Source of the DNA: Methylococcus capsulatus str. Texas = ATCC 19069
Lineage (GTDB): Bacteria > Pseudomonadota > Gammaproteobacteria > Methylococcales > Methylococcaceae
Assembly (NCBI RefSeq): GCF_000424685.1
Contig: NZ_KE384225.1
Coordinates: forward strand, 1 to 64,000
Direction: 5' to 3'
Length of the DNA stretch: 64,000 bases
The position numbers were made by a program, and so were the translations under genes. The notes beneath the pieces were generated by a model that did not search any database, was not told the DNA's origin, and saw only the letters and a list, made by a program, of their open reading frames with translations. Shown one piece after another: positions 17,123 to 26,691 of this stretch (the first letter of the stretch is position 1; every line of letters starts with the position of its first letter).

Positions 17123-18906
17123 CGCGAGTCTCCGTTATCGTGAATCAAGGGGTTGTTGCGGGATGCCGCTTCCGAAGGCGGGCGGCAGGACAGTGAGAGG
17201 CGCAGGCCGGCCATGGCCAGCAGGGCCAGCAGCAGCGCCGCGACGGCCTTCCAGAACTGCAGGGGATTGCGCTCATACAGCGGCAGGGGGCGGCGGGGGG
17301 GACGCCTGCCGCCACCTTTTTCCAGCCCGGCTTCCAGCTCGTAAGCCAGTTCGACGGCATCGGCCGGGCGCTGCGCCGGATCGGCCGCGATGGCACGGGC
17401 CAGCACCGCGTCCAGCCAGGCCGGGAGGTCCGGGCGGTGGGCGGTCAACGGTCTGGGGCTGCCGAAACGGGGTGTGCTGAAGGGTTCGACCTCGCCATAG
17501 GGGTAGGCGCCGCCGGCGAACGTCCGGTAGAGGGTCACGCCGAGCGCGAACACGTCGGTGGCGATGCTGCCGCGTTCGCCCTGGAACATTTCCGGCGCCA
17601 TGTAGCTGGGGGTGCCCGGGATGGGGTCGGCCTGATCCTCGTCCCAGGCCGGCAGCCGGGCGATGCCGAGGTCCAGCAGCTTGAGGCCGCCTTCCGGGTC
17701 CAGCAGGACGTTGTCCGGCTTGATGTCGCGGTGGACGATCTGCTGGCGGTGCAGCGCATGCACCGCCTTGCACAGCTTCAAGGCGAGATCGATCCCGGCT
17801 TCCAGGCCGATGCGTGGCCGGCGCGCCAGCTCGTGCTCCAGGGAGGCGCCGGGATAGAAAGGCATGACCGAATAGAGCCGGCTCTGGCGTCCGGGAGTCT
17901 GTTCGAGGATCTCGCCGACCCAGGGGCTTTTCACCCGGGCGCCGATCCAGGCTTCGCGCACGAAGGCGTCGTAGTATTCCCGTTCGCTGGCGACCCGGGG
18001 ATGCGGAAACTTCACCACCACCGGCTTGTCCTGGCCCAGAGTGTCGGCAGCGAGGAACAGCGCGCTGTAGCGCCCCGAGGACAGCAGGCGCTCCAGCCTG
18101 AAACCGTCCACCTCGTCGCCCACCTCCGGCAGATCCAGCAGCGGCAGGGATTCGATGGCGAGGCGCAGCGACTGCTTGTCCGCGGGCGGCAGGGCGATGA
18201 CGTCCACCACCAGGGCGGTGATGTTGTCCTGGCTGCCCTGCTCGAATGCCAGGCGCGCCAGCGCCTCGGCCGTGGTTTCGGGGGTGGCCCGCTCCTGCAG
18301 GATCTCCCTGATCTGTTCCTGTTGGAGGCTGCCGTGCAGGCCGTCGCTGCACAGCAGAAAGCGGTCGTGCGGCTCCAGCGGGTACACGCTGTAATCGATC
18401 CGGAGGCCGGGATCGAGTCCGACCGCGCGGTACAGCACATGATCCAGCCCCGGTCCGCTCAGGGTGTGATCCGAGGTCAGCAGCTCGGGTTCGTCGCCGC
18501 GCAGGCGGTAAATCCGGGAATCGCCCACATGCACCAGATAGGCGCGGCGGCCGCGGAAGATCAATCCGCTGAAAGTCGTGCCCATGTGTGCCAGCTCGGG
18601 ATCGAGCCGGCCCATGGCGTGCACCCAGCGGTTGGCCGAGCCCAGGCAACGGTCCAGCAACTGTTGCATGCCCAAGGTTTCGGACAGGCCGTAGTAGGCT
18701 TCCATGAAACTGCGCACCGACACTTCCGCGGCGACCCGGCCGCCGCGGGCACCGCCGATGCCGTCGGCCACGGCCGCCACGAAGCCGCGCGCAGCGGCAT
18801 CCCGCGGCGATGGTTCGGCGATGGCGGCAAAGTCCTGGTTGTCTTCGCGCCGCCCTTGCAGGGTGACGACGGCGGCGCGGAGGACGGGTTGGCCGGAAAC
18901 GCTCAT
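17119..18906 (-). CDS. PP2C phosphatase-Ser/Thr kinase fusion in the nitrate operon
   Basis: One 595-residue polypeptide carries two opposing enzyme domains. The N-terminal PP2C phosphatase (about 1-240) has RREDNQDF, VADGIGGARGG, VGDSRIYRLRG and CSDGLHGSL. The Hanks-type kinase (about 265-540) has VVVKFPHPR (ATP-binding Lys), VHRDIKPDNVLLD (catalytic Asp), LLDLGIARL in place of DFG, and YMAPEMF. One membrane segment (VAALLLALLAMAGL) lies near the C-terminus, so the enzymes face the cytoplasm. The same gene order occurs in Pseudomonas nitrate-assimilation clusters, but a target is not established that I know of. It overlaps nirB by four bases and follows the transporter by 25. Confidence 0.9.
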   Translation of the reverse strand: MSVSGQPVLRAAVVTLQGRREDNQDFAAIAEPSPRDAAARGFVAAVADGIGGARGGRVAAEVSVRSFMEAYYGLSETLGMQQLLDRCLGSANRWVHAMGRLDPELAHMGTTFSGLIFRGRRAYLVHVGDSRIYRLRGDEPELLTSDHTLSGPGLDHVLYRAVGLDPGLRIDYSVYPLEPHDRFLLCSDGLHGSLQQEQIREILQERATPETTAEALARLAFEQGSQDNITALVVDVIALPPADKQSLRLAIESLPLLDLPEVGDEVDGFRLERLLSSGRYSALFLAADTLGQDKPVVVKFPHPRVASEREYYDAFVREAWIGARVKSPWVGEILEQTPGRQSRLYSVMPFYPGASLEHELARRPRIGLEAGIDLALKLCKAVHALHRQQIVHRDIKPDNVLLDPEGGLKLLDLGIARLPAWDEDQADPIPGTPSYMAPEMFQGERGSIATDVFALGVTLYRTFAGGAYPYGEVEPFSTPRFGSPRPLTAHRPDLPAWLDAVLARAIAADPAQRPADAVELAYELEAGLEKGGGRRPPRRPLPLYERNPLQFWKAVAALLLALLAMAGLRLSLSCRPPSEAASRNNPLIHDNGDSR

Positions 18907-18931
18907 GGCGCTGTCGGGATCCGGCCCGCGG

Positions 18932-20206
18932 TCAGACCCGCGCCCCGGAGACCGCGCCCCAGGTCGTGCGCCAGCGTTTCCTCACCAGCATCAGCCCGCC
19001 CAGGCCGAGCAGCGGAAGGACGGCGAATACGCTGAATCCGAGTGCGAAGCCGTGCTGTATTTCCCATGACAGGCCGAGGGTTTTCGCCAGGAAGAAGCCG
19101 CCCACGCCGCCGGCGCAGCCGACCAGGCCGGTGACCACCCCGATTTCCTTGCGGAAGCGCAGCGGCACCAGTTGGAACACCGAGCCGTTGCCCATTCCCA
19201 GCGCCAGGGTACCGGCGAAGAAGACGGCGACCGCTCCCCAGCCTTGTGCCGGCAGTTCCCCCAAGCCCCAGCCGGCCACCTTGGCGGTGCCCAGCGCTTC
19301 AGGTGCCGGGCCTTCGGGCATGAACGAGATCGCCAGGTAAGCCAGCGACACCACCACGAACAGGATCTGGAGGGCGCGGATGCCGCCGATGCGGTCGGCG
19401 AGATAGCCACCGACCGGACGGAACATCGAGCCGGCGAACACCACGATGGCGACCATCATGCCGGCCGCGATGCCGGAGACGTGATACCAGTGGGTGAAGT
19501 ACAGCGGCAGGGCGTTGCCGAGACCGACGAAGCCTCCGAAGGTGATGGAGTAGAAGAACATGAACCACCAGGCGTCCGGGTCTTTCATGACCGCGGCATA
19601 GTTCGCCAGGGTGACCGGCGTCCGCTTGTCCGGGGCATCCTTCACCAGCACCGCGTAGACGGTCAGGACGATCACCAAGGGAATGAGCAGGAAGCCGAAC
19701 ACCGCCTGCCAGCCGAACTTCTCGGCCAGCCATGGCACGATCATGGAGTCGAGCACCACGCCCATGTTGCCGGCCCCGGCGATGCCCATCACCACCCCCT
19801 GGAACTTGGGCGGATACCAGCGGCTGGCCTGCGGCAGGGCCACGGCGAAGCTGGCGCCGGCCACGCCCAGCAGCAGGCCGAGCAGCTCCACTTCCAGCTT
19901 GGAGTGCAGACCGAACCCGAACACATAGGCGAGGCCCAGGATCACCAGCAGCTGGGCCAGGATGCCGGTCGGCTTGGGGCCGACATGGTCGGCCATGGAG
20001 CCCAGGATGATGCGGAACACCGCGCCGGAGAGGATGGGTATGGCGACGATGGTGAACTTCTCTTCGAGCGGCAGCGTCAGGTCCTTGGTGATATAGAGGG
20101 AAAGCGGTCCGAGCATCACCCAGACCATGAAGGACACGTCGAAATAGAGAAAGGCGGAGAGCAGGGTCGGCCAATGTCCGGCCTGCTTGAATTCTTTTAG
20201 GTTCAT
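18932..20206 (-). CDS. NNP-family nitrate/nitrite transporter (MFS)
   Basis: The 424-residue protein has the twelve-helix pattern of the major facilitator superfamily and NNP signatures: GAGNMGVVLDSMIVPWLAE and GLVGCAGGVGGFFLAKTLG are the two Gly-rich nitrate-signature motifs. Arg in SGAVFRIILGSMAD and in FAGSMFRPVGGYLADRIGG correspond to the conserved substrate-binding arginines of helices 2 and 8. It imports nitrate for the NasA/NirBD pathway that follows. The ATG at 20206 has GGAG at good spacing. It is the first gene of the operon and lies 56 bases after the leader attenuator. Confidence 0.9.
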   Translation of the reverse strand: MNLKEFKQAGHWPTLLSAFLYFDVSFMVWVMLGPLSLYITKDLTLPLEEKFTIVAIPILSGAVFRIILGSMADHVGPKPTGILAQLLVILGLAYVFGFGLHSKLEVELLGLLLGVAGASFAVALPQASRWYPPKFQGVVMGIAGAGNMGVVLDSMIVPWLAEKFGWQAVFGFLLIPLVIVLTVYAVLVKDAPDKRTPVTLANYAAVMKDPDAWWFMFFYSITFGGFVGLGNALPLYFTHWYHVSGIAAGMMVAIVVFAGSMFRPVGGYLADRIGGIRALQILFVVVSLAYLAISFMPEGPAPEALGTAKVAGWGLGELPAQGWGAVAVFFAGTLALGMGNGSVFQLVPLRFRKEIGVVTGLVGCAGGVGGFFLAKTLGLSWEIQHGFALGFSVFAVLPLLGLGGLMLVRKRWRTTWGAVSGARV

Positions 20207-20262
20207 GACGGTTGCTCCGGGTTTTCGGCCTTGCGGTGCCGCATCGGGGTAAGTCTTGACGC

Positions 20263-20314
20263 AAAAAAAAGCGTCCGGGCTTCGCGGAGGGCATTCCGCA
20301 AAAGCCCAAGACGC
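20263..20314 (-). terminator. Intrinsic terminator in the leader of the nitrate operon
   Basis: On the minus strand GCGTC and GGGCTT pair with AAGCCC and GACGC, followed by eight T (20263-20270). The 5' arm overlaps the second ANTAR hairpin (20306-20325), so the two folds compete. It precedes the transporter start and acts as an attenuator. Confidence 0.85.
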
Positions 20315-20346
20315 CTTTGTCCTGGTGCCGCGCCGCCGTTGGCGCA
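20306..20346 (-). promoter_or_regulatory. ANTAR-type two-hairpin antitermination element (NasT target)
   Basis: Minus strand. Hairpin P1 (20329-20346) has stem TGCGCC/GGCGCG and loop AACGGC. Hairpin P2 (20306-20325) has stem CCAGGAC/GTCTTGG with one G-U pair and loop AAAGGC. Both hexaloops have A1 and G4. The P2 loop is identical to that of the barrel-gene leader and its 3' side forms the terminator's 5' arm. The encoded ANTAR protein NasT is the obvious ligand. Confidence 0.87.
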
Positions 20347-20363
20347 GGTTTCAATACGAGTGA

Positions 20364-20379
20364 AGCACTACCTGTGCCA
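20364..20379 (-). promoter_or_regulatory. Sigma-54 promoter of the nitrate-assimilation operon
   Basis: Minus strand TGGCACAGGTAGTGCT matches TGGCAC-N5-TTGCW with exact GG/GC spacing. The predicted start falls near 20352, a few bases before hairpin P1, which supports the assignment. Sigma-54 use implies an NtrC-type activator; I did not find a convincing activator site upstream. Confidence 0.8.
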
Positions 20380-20562
20380 TACGCAGGTATTTGCGCTTAA
20401 CGTATTGATAAAATTGAACGAAGAGATCATGGGAAGAGGGATGGCGAGATGTTTTCGAATGATTCGGGCGCCATTGCGGAACACTGTGCCTCGAAATGAG
20501 GCAGAGGAAGGACGCTGCGGTCTTGGAGTAAGATCGGCTTTCCGGCTCGTAAGGAGGTTCGA

Positions 20563-21051
20563 ATGAAAAGAATCGTGGCTTTATTGGCGCTCGGCCTGGT
20601 TCCGGCTGTTTCACGCGCCGCGCCCAGCCACTGCACCGCCGAGGAGAAAACGGTGTTCTCCTGCAGTGTGGGCGAGAAGACCGTGTCGGTTTGCGCCTCG
20701 AAGGAGCTGTCGCCGACGGCGGGTTCCATCCAGTACCGGTTCGGCCCGGAAGGCCATCCGGAAATCAGGCTGCCCGAGCCGGCCGCTCATCCGGCGGCTG
20801 CCGCCAAAGGCGCAACCCTGATGTATTCCGGGGGCGGTGGCGCCTTTCTGCGCTTCAGCAAGGGCCAGTACGACTATGTGGTCTATACCGGCAGCGGCAG
20901 AGGCTGGAAAAAGGATGGCGTCGTCGTCGACAAGGGCGGCAAGCTCATCGCGAATTTCCGCTGCAAGGGCGCACCCGTTTCCGAACTCGGTCCGGAGTTT
21001 TTTCAGGGATCCGGCGTGTCGGAGGATGAACGGGCGTTCGAAATTCCCTGA
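20563..21051 (+). CDS. Small secreted protein, function unknown
   Basis: The 162-residue product has a clear signal peptide (MKRIVALLALGLVPAVSRAA) with predicted cleavage after the Ala-rich end. The mature part has four Cys (HCTAEE, FSCSVG, SVCASK, FRCKG), consistent with disulfides in the periplasm. It has repeated hydrophobic strand-like segments (LRFSKGQYDYVVYTGSG). I recognise no named family. AAGGAGG precedes the ATG at good spacing. It is divergent from the nitrate operon. Confidence 0.75.
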   Translation: MKRIVALLALGLVPAVSRAAPSHCTAEEKTVFSCSVGEKTVSVCASKELSPTAGSIQYRFGPEGHPEIRLPEPAAHPAAAAKGATLMYSGGGGAFLRFSKGQYDYVVYTGSGRGWKKDGVVVDKGGKLIANFRCKGAPVSELGPEFFQGSGVSEDERAFEIP

Positions 21052-21124
21052 AGGACTGCCGCGAGACGCCGCTGGTCCGGCCCTTCGCGCTGGGCGTCGG
21101 TCGGGTCAGCAGCGTTTTGCCCAT

Positions 21125-22267
21125 TCAGAGGGCGTCGAGAATGGCGCGCTTGACCGAGTCCAGCTCGGCTTCGATGGTGACGGGCTTCTGGGTGCACTGG
21201 GCGATGGCGGTATCGGGGTCCTTGAGGCCGTTGCCCGTCAAGGTCAGCACCACGGTGCTGCCTTCGGGGATCTTGCCGCTCCGGATGTCGCGCAGGGCGC
21301 CGGCCAGGGAAGTCGCCGAGGCCGGCTCGCAGAAGACGCCTTCGCGTTCGGTCAGCAGCTTCTGGGCGGCCAGGATCTCCTCGTCGCTGCATTCGTCGAA
21401 CCAGCCGCCGGATTCGCGGCTGACCTGCCAGGCCTGCTCCCAGCTTTGCGGATGGCCGATGCGGATGGCGGTTGCCACCGTCTCCGGATGGTCCACCATG
21501 TGGCCGCGCAGGAACGGCGCCGAGCCGCTGGCCTGATAGCCGACCATCTTCGGCCGGCTGGTCGAGACCGGCCCGCCGCTCACGAAACGGCATTCGCCGC
21601 TGCAGAAGGCGCAGGCCTCGGTCACGCAGTCGCGCCCGCCGCAGGCGTATTCGCTGTAGCCGATCCAATGCGCCGTGATGTTGCCGGCGTTGCCGACCGG
21701 CAGGCAGTGGTAGTCCGGGGCCCGGCCGAGTTCGTCGACGATCTCGAAGGCCGCGGTCTTCTGGCCCTGCAGCCGGTAGGGATTGATCGAGTTGACGATG
21801 GTGACGGGCGCTTCCCCGGCCACTTCCTTGACCAGCCGCATGCCGTCGTCGAAATTGCCCTTGATCTGGATCACCACCGAACCGTACATCATGGCCTGGG
21901 CCAGCTTGCCCATGGCGATCTTGCCGTCCGGGATCAGTACGAAGGCGGTGATGCCGGCGCGGGCGGCATAGGCGGCAGCGGCGGCGCTGGTGTTGCCGGT
22001 GGATGCGCAGATGATGGCGCGGCTGCCTTCCTCGACCGCCCGGGTGACGGCCATGGTCATGCCACGGTCCTTGAACGAGCCGGTCGGGTTGAGCCCCTCG
22101 TACTTCACGTAGAGCTCGACGCGCCTGCCCAGCAGGCGGGGGATGTTTTCCAGACGGATCAACGGCGTGTCGCCTTCACCCAGACTGATGATGCGGGTCT
22201 CCGCACTGACCGGGAGGCGGTCTCGGTAGCGTTCGATGAGGCCGGTGTAGCGTGTCGTCATGGTCAT
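21125..22267 (-). CDS. thrC: Threonine synthase
   Basis: PLP enzyme converting O-phosphohomoserine to threonine. The 380-residue protein has [13 protein letters not shown] with the PLP-binding Lys, [19 protein letters not shown], and NAGNIT as the phosphate-binding loop; the length fits the short bacterial class. It lies 70 bases downstream of hom, so the two last threonine-branch steps are adjacent. An alternative ATG two codons inside (22261) is equally plausible. Confidence 0.9.
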   Translation of the reverse strand: MTMTTRYTGLIERYRDRLPVSAETRIISLGEGDTPLIRLENIPRLLGRRVELYVKYEGLNPTGSFKDRGMTMAVTRAVEEGSRAIICASTGNTSAAAAAYAARAGITAFVLIPDGKIAMGKLAQAMMYGSVVIQIKGNFDDGMRLVKEVAGEAPVTIVNSINPYRLQGQKTAAFEIVDELGRAPDYHCLPVGNAGNITAHWIGYSEYACGGRDCVTEACAFCSGECRFVSGGPVSTSRPKMVGYQASGSAPFLRGHMVDHPETVATAIRIGHPQSWEQAWQVSRESGGWFDECSDEEILAAQKLLTEREGVFCEPASATSLAGALRDIRSGKIPEGSTVVLTLTGNGLKDPDTAIAQCTQKPVTIEAELDSVKRAILDAL

Positions 22268-22337
22268 GGTTTCTCAACGTGAAACAACGCGAAGCGTTTC
22301 TTTGTCCCCCTCTCCCGCGAGCGGGTCGGGGTGATCG

Positions 22338-23648
22338 TCAACCCAGCGTTTCGAGCCGGATGCGTTTGACCGCGCCCTTGATCGTCGGTAGCGCCTCGAT
22401 TTCCCGCACGGCGGCGTTAAGTTCGCGCTCGGTGACCTTCTGCGTCAGCATGATCACTGGCAGATGGCTCTCGCCCTCCGGCATCTCCTTCTGCAGCACG
22501 GCTTCGATGCTGATGTGGTGGGCGGCGAGGATGCGGGTCACGTCGGCCAGCACCCCGGGCTTGTCCTCGGCAGAGAGCCGCAGGTAATAGGCGGTCTCGA
22601 TCGCTTCGATCGGCAGGATCGGGATCTCGGAGATCGCGGCGGGCTGGAAGGCCAGGTGTGGCACCCGGTTTTCGGGATCGGAGGTCAGGGTGCGGACCAC
22701 GTCGACGATATCGGCGACCACCGCGGAGGCGGTCGGTTCGGCCCCGGCGCCCGCGCCGTAGTGCAGGGTGGGCCCCACGGCGTCGCCCTTGATCAGTACG
22801 GCGTTCATCACACCGTTGACGTTGGCGATCAGCCGGCGCGCCGGAATCAAGGTGGGGTGGACCCGCAGTTCAATGCCCTTGGGGGTGCGGCGGGCGATCC
22901 CGAGCAGTTTGATGCGGTAACCCAGTGCCTCGGCGTATTTGACGTCGGCCGCGGTGATGCCGGTGATGCCCTCGATGTAGACCTTGCCGAACTGGAGCGG
23001 GATGCCGAAGGCGATCGATGCCAGGATGGTGAGCTTGTGGGCGGCGTCCACCCCCTCGATGTCGAAGGTCGGATCGGCTTCGGCGTAGCCCAGCCGCTGG
23101 GCTTCCTGCAGGACGTCGGCGAAGTCGCGGCCCTTTTCCCACATTTCGGTGAGGATGAAGTTGCTGGTGCCGTTGATGATGCCGGCCAGCCATTCGACCT
23201 TGTTGCCCGCCAGTCCCTCGCGGATGGTCTTGATGATGGGGATGCCCCCGGCCACGGCGGCTTCGAAGGCGACCATCAGGCCGCGTTCGCGGGCGGCGGC
23301 GAAGATTTCGTTGCCGTGCAGGGCGATCAGCATCTTGTTGGCGGTGACGACGTGCTTGCCGTTTGCCAGCGCCTTCATGACCAGATCCCGCGCCGGCGTC
23401 TCGCCGCCGATGGTCTCGACCACGATCTGGATGTCGGGGTCGGAGACGATCTCGTAGGGATCGTCGGTCAGGGCGATGCCGGTGGTGTCGCAGATGCGGG
23501 AGCGCGTCAGGTCGCGGGTCGAGGCGCGGCAGACCTGGATCTCGCGGCCGGCGCGGCGGGTGATTTCGTCGGCATTGCGCCGCAACACGTTGACCGTGCC
23601 GCCGCCGACCGTGCCGAGGCCGAGGATGCCGATTTTTACCGGGTTCAA
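22338..23648 (-). CDS. hom: Homoserine dehydrogenase
   Basis: Reduces aspartate semialdehyde to homoserine. The 436-residue protein has the NAD(P) motif IGILGLGTVGGGTVNVL, the substrate region GIINGTSNFILTEM and EADPTFDIEGVDAAHKL, and a C-terminal ACT domain (YYLRLSAEDKPGVLADVTRI) for feedback control by threonine. It is a stand-alone enzyme, not fused to aspartokinase. It follows the aminotransferase gene by 34 bases, and precedes thrC. Confidence 0.93.
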   Translation of the reverse strand: MNPVKIGILGLGTVGGGTVNVLRRNADEITRRAGREIQVCRASTRDLTRSRICDTTGIALTDDPYEIVSDPDIQIVVETIGGETPARDLVMKALANGKHVVTANKMLIALHGNEIFAAARERGLMVAFEAAVAGGIPIIKTIREGLAGNKVEWLAGIINGTSNFILTEMWEKGRDFADVLQEAQRLGYAEADPTFDIEGVDAAHKLTILASIAFGIPLQFGKVYIEGITGITAADVKYAEALGYRIKLLGIARRTPKGIELRVHPTLIPARRLIANVNGVMNAVLIKGDAVGPTLHYGAGAGAEPTASAVVADIVDVVRTLTSDPENRVPHLAFQPAAISEIPILPIEAIETAYYLRLSAEDKPGVLADVTRILAAHHISIEAVLQKEMPEGESHLPVIMLTQKVTERELNAAVREIEALPTIKGAVKRIRLETLG

Positions 23649-23682
23649 GCTGCGTTCCTCAAGACTTGGGAAAAGGCAGGGA

Positions 23683-24867
23683 TTATACGGCGTTGTCCTT
23701 GCGCATCATATCGCGGACGCCGCGGATGGCCTGGCGGGTGCGGTGCTCGTTTTCGATCAGTCCGAAGCGCACGTGGTCGTCGCCGAATTCGCCGAAGCCG
23801 ATGCCGGGAGAAACCGCGACATGGGCGTCGAGCAGCATCTTCTTGGCGAATTCCAGCGAACCCAGGCTCTGGTACCGTTCGGGAATCCTGGCCCAGACGA
23901 ACATGGTCCCCTTGGGTTTCTCTACCGGCCAGCCGATGTCGTTGAGGCCCTTGCACAGGACGTCGCGGCGGTTCTGGTACATCAGCCGGATGTTCTCCAC
24001 ACAGTCCTGCGGACCTTCCAGGGCCGTGATCGCGGCCACCTGGATCGGCGTGAAAGTACCGTAGTCCAGGTAGGACTTGATGCGTCCCAAGGCCGAGACC
24101 AGCTCGCGGTTGCCGCACATGAAGCCCACCCGCCAGCCGGGCATGTTATAGCTCTTGGACAGCGTGAAGAACTCCACGGCGATGTCCTCCGCACCCGGTA
24201 CCTGCAGGATCGAAGGGGCGACATAGCCATCGAACACCAGATCGGCATATGCCAGGTCGTGCACCACCCAGATCTTGTACTCACGGGCGATTTCCACGAC
24301 CTTCTCGAAAAATTCCAGATCCACGCATTGCGCCGTGGGATTGGCCGGGAAATTCAGGACCAGCATCTTGGGCTTGGGCCAGGAAGTCTTGATCGCCATT
24401 TCCAGTTCCGCAAAGAAATCGACGCCCGGCAACAGGGGGACGTGGCGGACGTCGGCGCCGGCCAGGACGAAGCCGTAAGGGTGGATCGGATAGGCCGGGT
24501 TCGGCACCAGTACGGCATCGCCCGGGCCCACTGTGGCGAGCGCCAGATGCGCCAGGCCTTCCTTCGAGCCGATCGTCACGATGGCCTGGGAGTCCGGGTC
24601 GAGTTCGACGCCGTAGCGGTTCAGGTACCAGTGGCAGATGGCGCGCCGCAGACGGGGAATGCCTTTGGATACCGAATAACGGTGGTTGGTGCCTTTACGC
24701 GAAGATTCGATCAGTTTGTCGACGATGTGCTGCGGCGTGGGCTGGTCCGGATTGCCCATGCCGAAATCAATGACGTCTTTGCCCTGCGCCCGTTCCTTCG
24801 CCTTGAGCTCGTTGACGATGTTGAAGACATAGGGGGGCAGGCGTTTGATACGCTGAAATTCTTCCAT
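23683..24867 (-). CDS. alaC: PLP aminotransferase, AlaC/alanine-transaminase type
   Basis: The 394-residue class I/II aminotransferase has [29 protein letters not shown], and [13 protein letters not shown] with the PLP Lys. These features and the gene position beside hom match the AlaC group that makes alanine from pyruvate and glutamate. The ATG at 24867 begins [16 protein letters not shown], the usual N-terminus; 25 residues of possible upstream extension do not look coding. A role as an aspartate aminotransferase is possible given the threonine genes downstream. Confidence 0.85.
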   Translation of the reverse strand: MEEFQRIKRLPPYVFNIVNELKAKERAQGKDVIDFGMGNPDQPTPQHIVDKLIESSRKGTNHRYSVSKGIPRLRRAICHWYLNRYGVELDPDSQAIVTIGSKEGLAHLALATVGPGDAVLVPNPAYPIHPYGFVLAGADVRHVPLLPGVDFFAELEMAIKTSWPKPKMLVLNFPANPTAQCVDLEFFEKVVEIAREYKIWVVHDLAYADLVFDGYVAPSILQVPGAEDIAVEFFTLSKSYNMPGWRVGFMCGNRELVSALGRIKSYLDYGTFTPIQVAAITALEGPQDCVENIRLMYQNRRDVLCKGLNDIGWPVEKPKGTMFVWARIPERYQSLGSLEFAKKMLLDAHVAVSPGIGFGEFGDDHVRFGLIENEHRTRQAIRGVRDMMRKDNAV

Positions 24868-24970
24868 CCTGGGGCCTGGCTGGGGGTGTGCCTCGAATCG
24901 GGACCGGTTGTGGCAAGCCGATCTGGAATCCGGAAAAAACACTCAACGTTACCGATCGGGGCTGCGCATG

Positions 24971-25669
24971 TCAAACGGCCAGCACGGACCGTGCCGGTCG
25001 TCGTTCGTGGAGCCAGCGGTCGTAGCTTTTGAGCCGCTCCACCGTGCCGATGTCGAGCCAGAAGCCCGGGTGCAGCTCGCCGCTGACACGGCCGGCGTCC
25101 ATGGCCTGTCTGAGCAGCGGTGCCAGCGGGGCCCGGCCCGGCGGAAGCGAAGCGAACAGTTCCGTGCGGTACAGACCGATCCCGGCGAACGTCCAGGTGC
25201 GGGCGCCGTCGCCAGGAGGTGTCACCTGCTCTTCCGTCAGTACGAAATCGCCTTGCGGATGATGGGGCGGGTTGGGTACCAGCACGAGATGGGCGTCGCC
25301 GCTCGGTGCGCGGCGCAGGCGGGCGAAGTCGTAATCCGTGCCGATGTCGCCGTTGACGACGATGAACGGCGCCGGGCCGAGCAGCGCCAGGGCCTGGCGG
25401 ATGCCACCGGCGGTTTCCAGCGCATGGTCGCCTTCATCGGAATAGCGGATGCGGGCGCCGAAACGCGCGCCGTCGCCCAACCGCTCGCGGATCTGCCAGC
25501 CGAGATGGGCGAGGTTGACGACGATATCCTTGAATCCGGCCTGCACCAGCGCTTCCAAGGTATGTTCGATCAGCGGGCGGCCGCCTGCGGGCAGGAGCGG
25601 TTTCGGGGTATGGTCGGTCAAGGGGCGCAGGCGCTCGCCGCGGCCTGCTGCGAGGATCATGGCTTTCAC
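24971..25669 (-). CDS. murU: N-acetylmuramate 1-phosphate uridylyltransferase
   Basis: In peptidoglycan recycling MurU makes UDP-MurNAc from MurNAc-1-phosphate, bypassing fosfomycin-sensitive MurA. The 232-residue nucleotidyltransferase has ILAAGRGERLRPLTDHTPKP at the N-terminus and VVNGDIGTDYDF as the metal site. It overlaps the amgK gene by four bases, the standard partner order. Without that neighbour it could be read as a generic sugar nucleotidyltransferase. Confidence 0.88.
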   Translation of the reverse strand: MKAMILAAGRGERLRPLTDHTPKPLLPAGGRPLIEHTLEALVQAGFKDIVVNLAHLGWQIRERLGDGARFGARIRYSDEGDHALETAGGIRQALALLGPAPFIVVNGDIGTDYDFARLRRAPSGDAHLVLVPNPPHHPQGDFVLTEEQVTPPGDGARTWTFAGIGLYRTELFASLPPGRAPLAPLLRQAMDAGRVSGELHPGFWLDIGTVERLKSYDRWLHERRPARSVLAV

Positions 25670-26691
25670 GCGGCGGCCTCGTTCAGGAACGGGCAGACCC
25701 GGACGTCGAGAAAACGGCGGAATTCAGCCGTCTCCGGGTATCTGCCGGCGACGTCCAGGACGTAGCGGAGGGTTCGTGGAATGTCCGGCAGGTAGCCGCT
25801 CTTGCCGTCGCGCAGATGCAGCCGGGCGAAGATGCCTATGGCCTTGAGATGGCGCTGCAGGCCCATCAAGTCGAACCAGCGCTGGAAGGTTTCGCCGTCG
25901 GTCTCGGCGTGTGCTCCGCCCTCGGCGAAGCGTTGCCGGTAGTCGTCCAGCCAGCGTCTGACGCGGGCCTCGGGCCAGGCGATGTAGCAGTCCCGGAGCA
26001 GGGACACGAGGTCGTAGGTGACAGGGCCCACGACGGCGTCCTGGAAGTCGAGTACACCGGGATTGCGTTCGCCGGTGACCATGAGATTGCGGGAATGGAA
26101 GTCGCGGTGGACCACGACGGCAGGCTGCTGCAGGGCCGATTCCGTGAGGCTCAGGGAGAGTCGCCGGTACAGCGACTCCTCCGCCGCGTTCAGTTCCAGT
26201 CCCAGCAGTCCCGCGAGGAACCATACGGGGAAAAGTTCCAGTTCCCGCTGGAGCAGAGTCTCGTCGTAGGCAGGCAGGCCACAGCCGGCGGCGTCGATTC
26301 CGCGTTGCATCCTTACCAGCGCTTCCAGCGCATCGGCGTAGAGGGCTTCGGTGTCCCCCGCTGCCAGCTGCTGCAGGTAGCTGACGTCGCCGAAATCGGA
26401 CATCAGCAGGAAGCCTCGCGTCTCGTCGACGGCAAAGATGCGGGGAACGTTGACCCCGGCTTTTTCCAGCAGCCCGGCGGCGTGAATGAAAGGACGGAGC
26501 TTTTCCCTGCCCGGCGGCGCGTCCATCGCGATGAGACTGGACTCGCCGGTGCTGACCCGGAAATAACGGCGAAAACTGGCGTCTCCCGAGATCGGCCGGA
26601 CGTCGTCGGGAATACGGCCCAGGACGGTGGGAAGCCAGTGCAGAAGCGTTTCGGAACGGTCGTCGGTGGCAATGCCGGAAGAGTTAATCAA
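25666..26691 (-). CDS. amgK: Anomeric MurNAc/GlcNAc kinase
   Basis: AmgK phosphorylates MurNAc at C1 for MurU. The 341-residue aminoglycoside-phosphotransferase-fold protein has SGDASFRRYFRV, VVHRDFHSRNLMV (catalytic Asp) and GVLDFQDAVVGPV (metal Asp). The start is the least certain part: the TTG at 26691 gives the right length, and longer open frame upstream contains no family residues. The gene diverges from lptD. Confidence 0.87.
   Translation of the reverse strand: MINSSGIATDDRSETLLHWLPTVLGRIPDDVRPISGDASFRRYFRVSTGESSLIAMDAPPGREKLRPFIHAAGLLEKAGVNVPRIFAVDETRGFLLMSDFGDVSYLQQLAAGDTEALYADALEALVRMQRGIDAAGCGLPAYDETLLQRELELFPVWFLAGLLGLELNAAEESLYRRLSLSLTESALQQPAVVVHRDFHSRNLMVTGERNPGVLDFQDAVVGPVTYDLVSLLRDCYIAWPEARVRRWLDDYRQRFAEGGAHAETDGETFQRWFDLMGLQRHLKAIGIFARLHLRDGKSGYLPDIPRTLRYVLDVAGRYPETAEFRRFLDVRVCPFLNEAAA

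Noticed and set aside
14351-17143. A 930-codon open frame on the plus strand opposite nirB
   Set aside because: It is antisense to a gene with full domain evidence; such frames are a by-product of high GC at third positions and it has no recognised domain.
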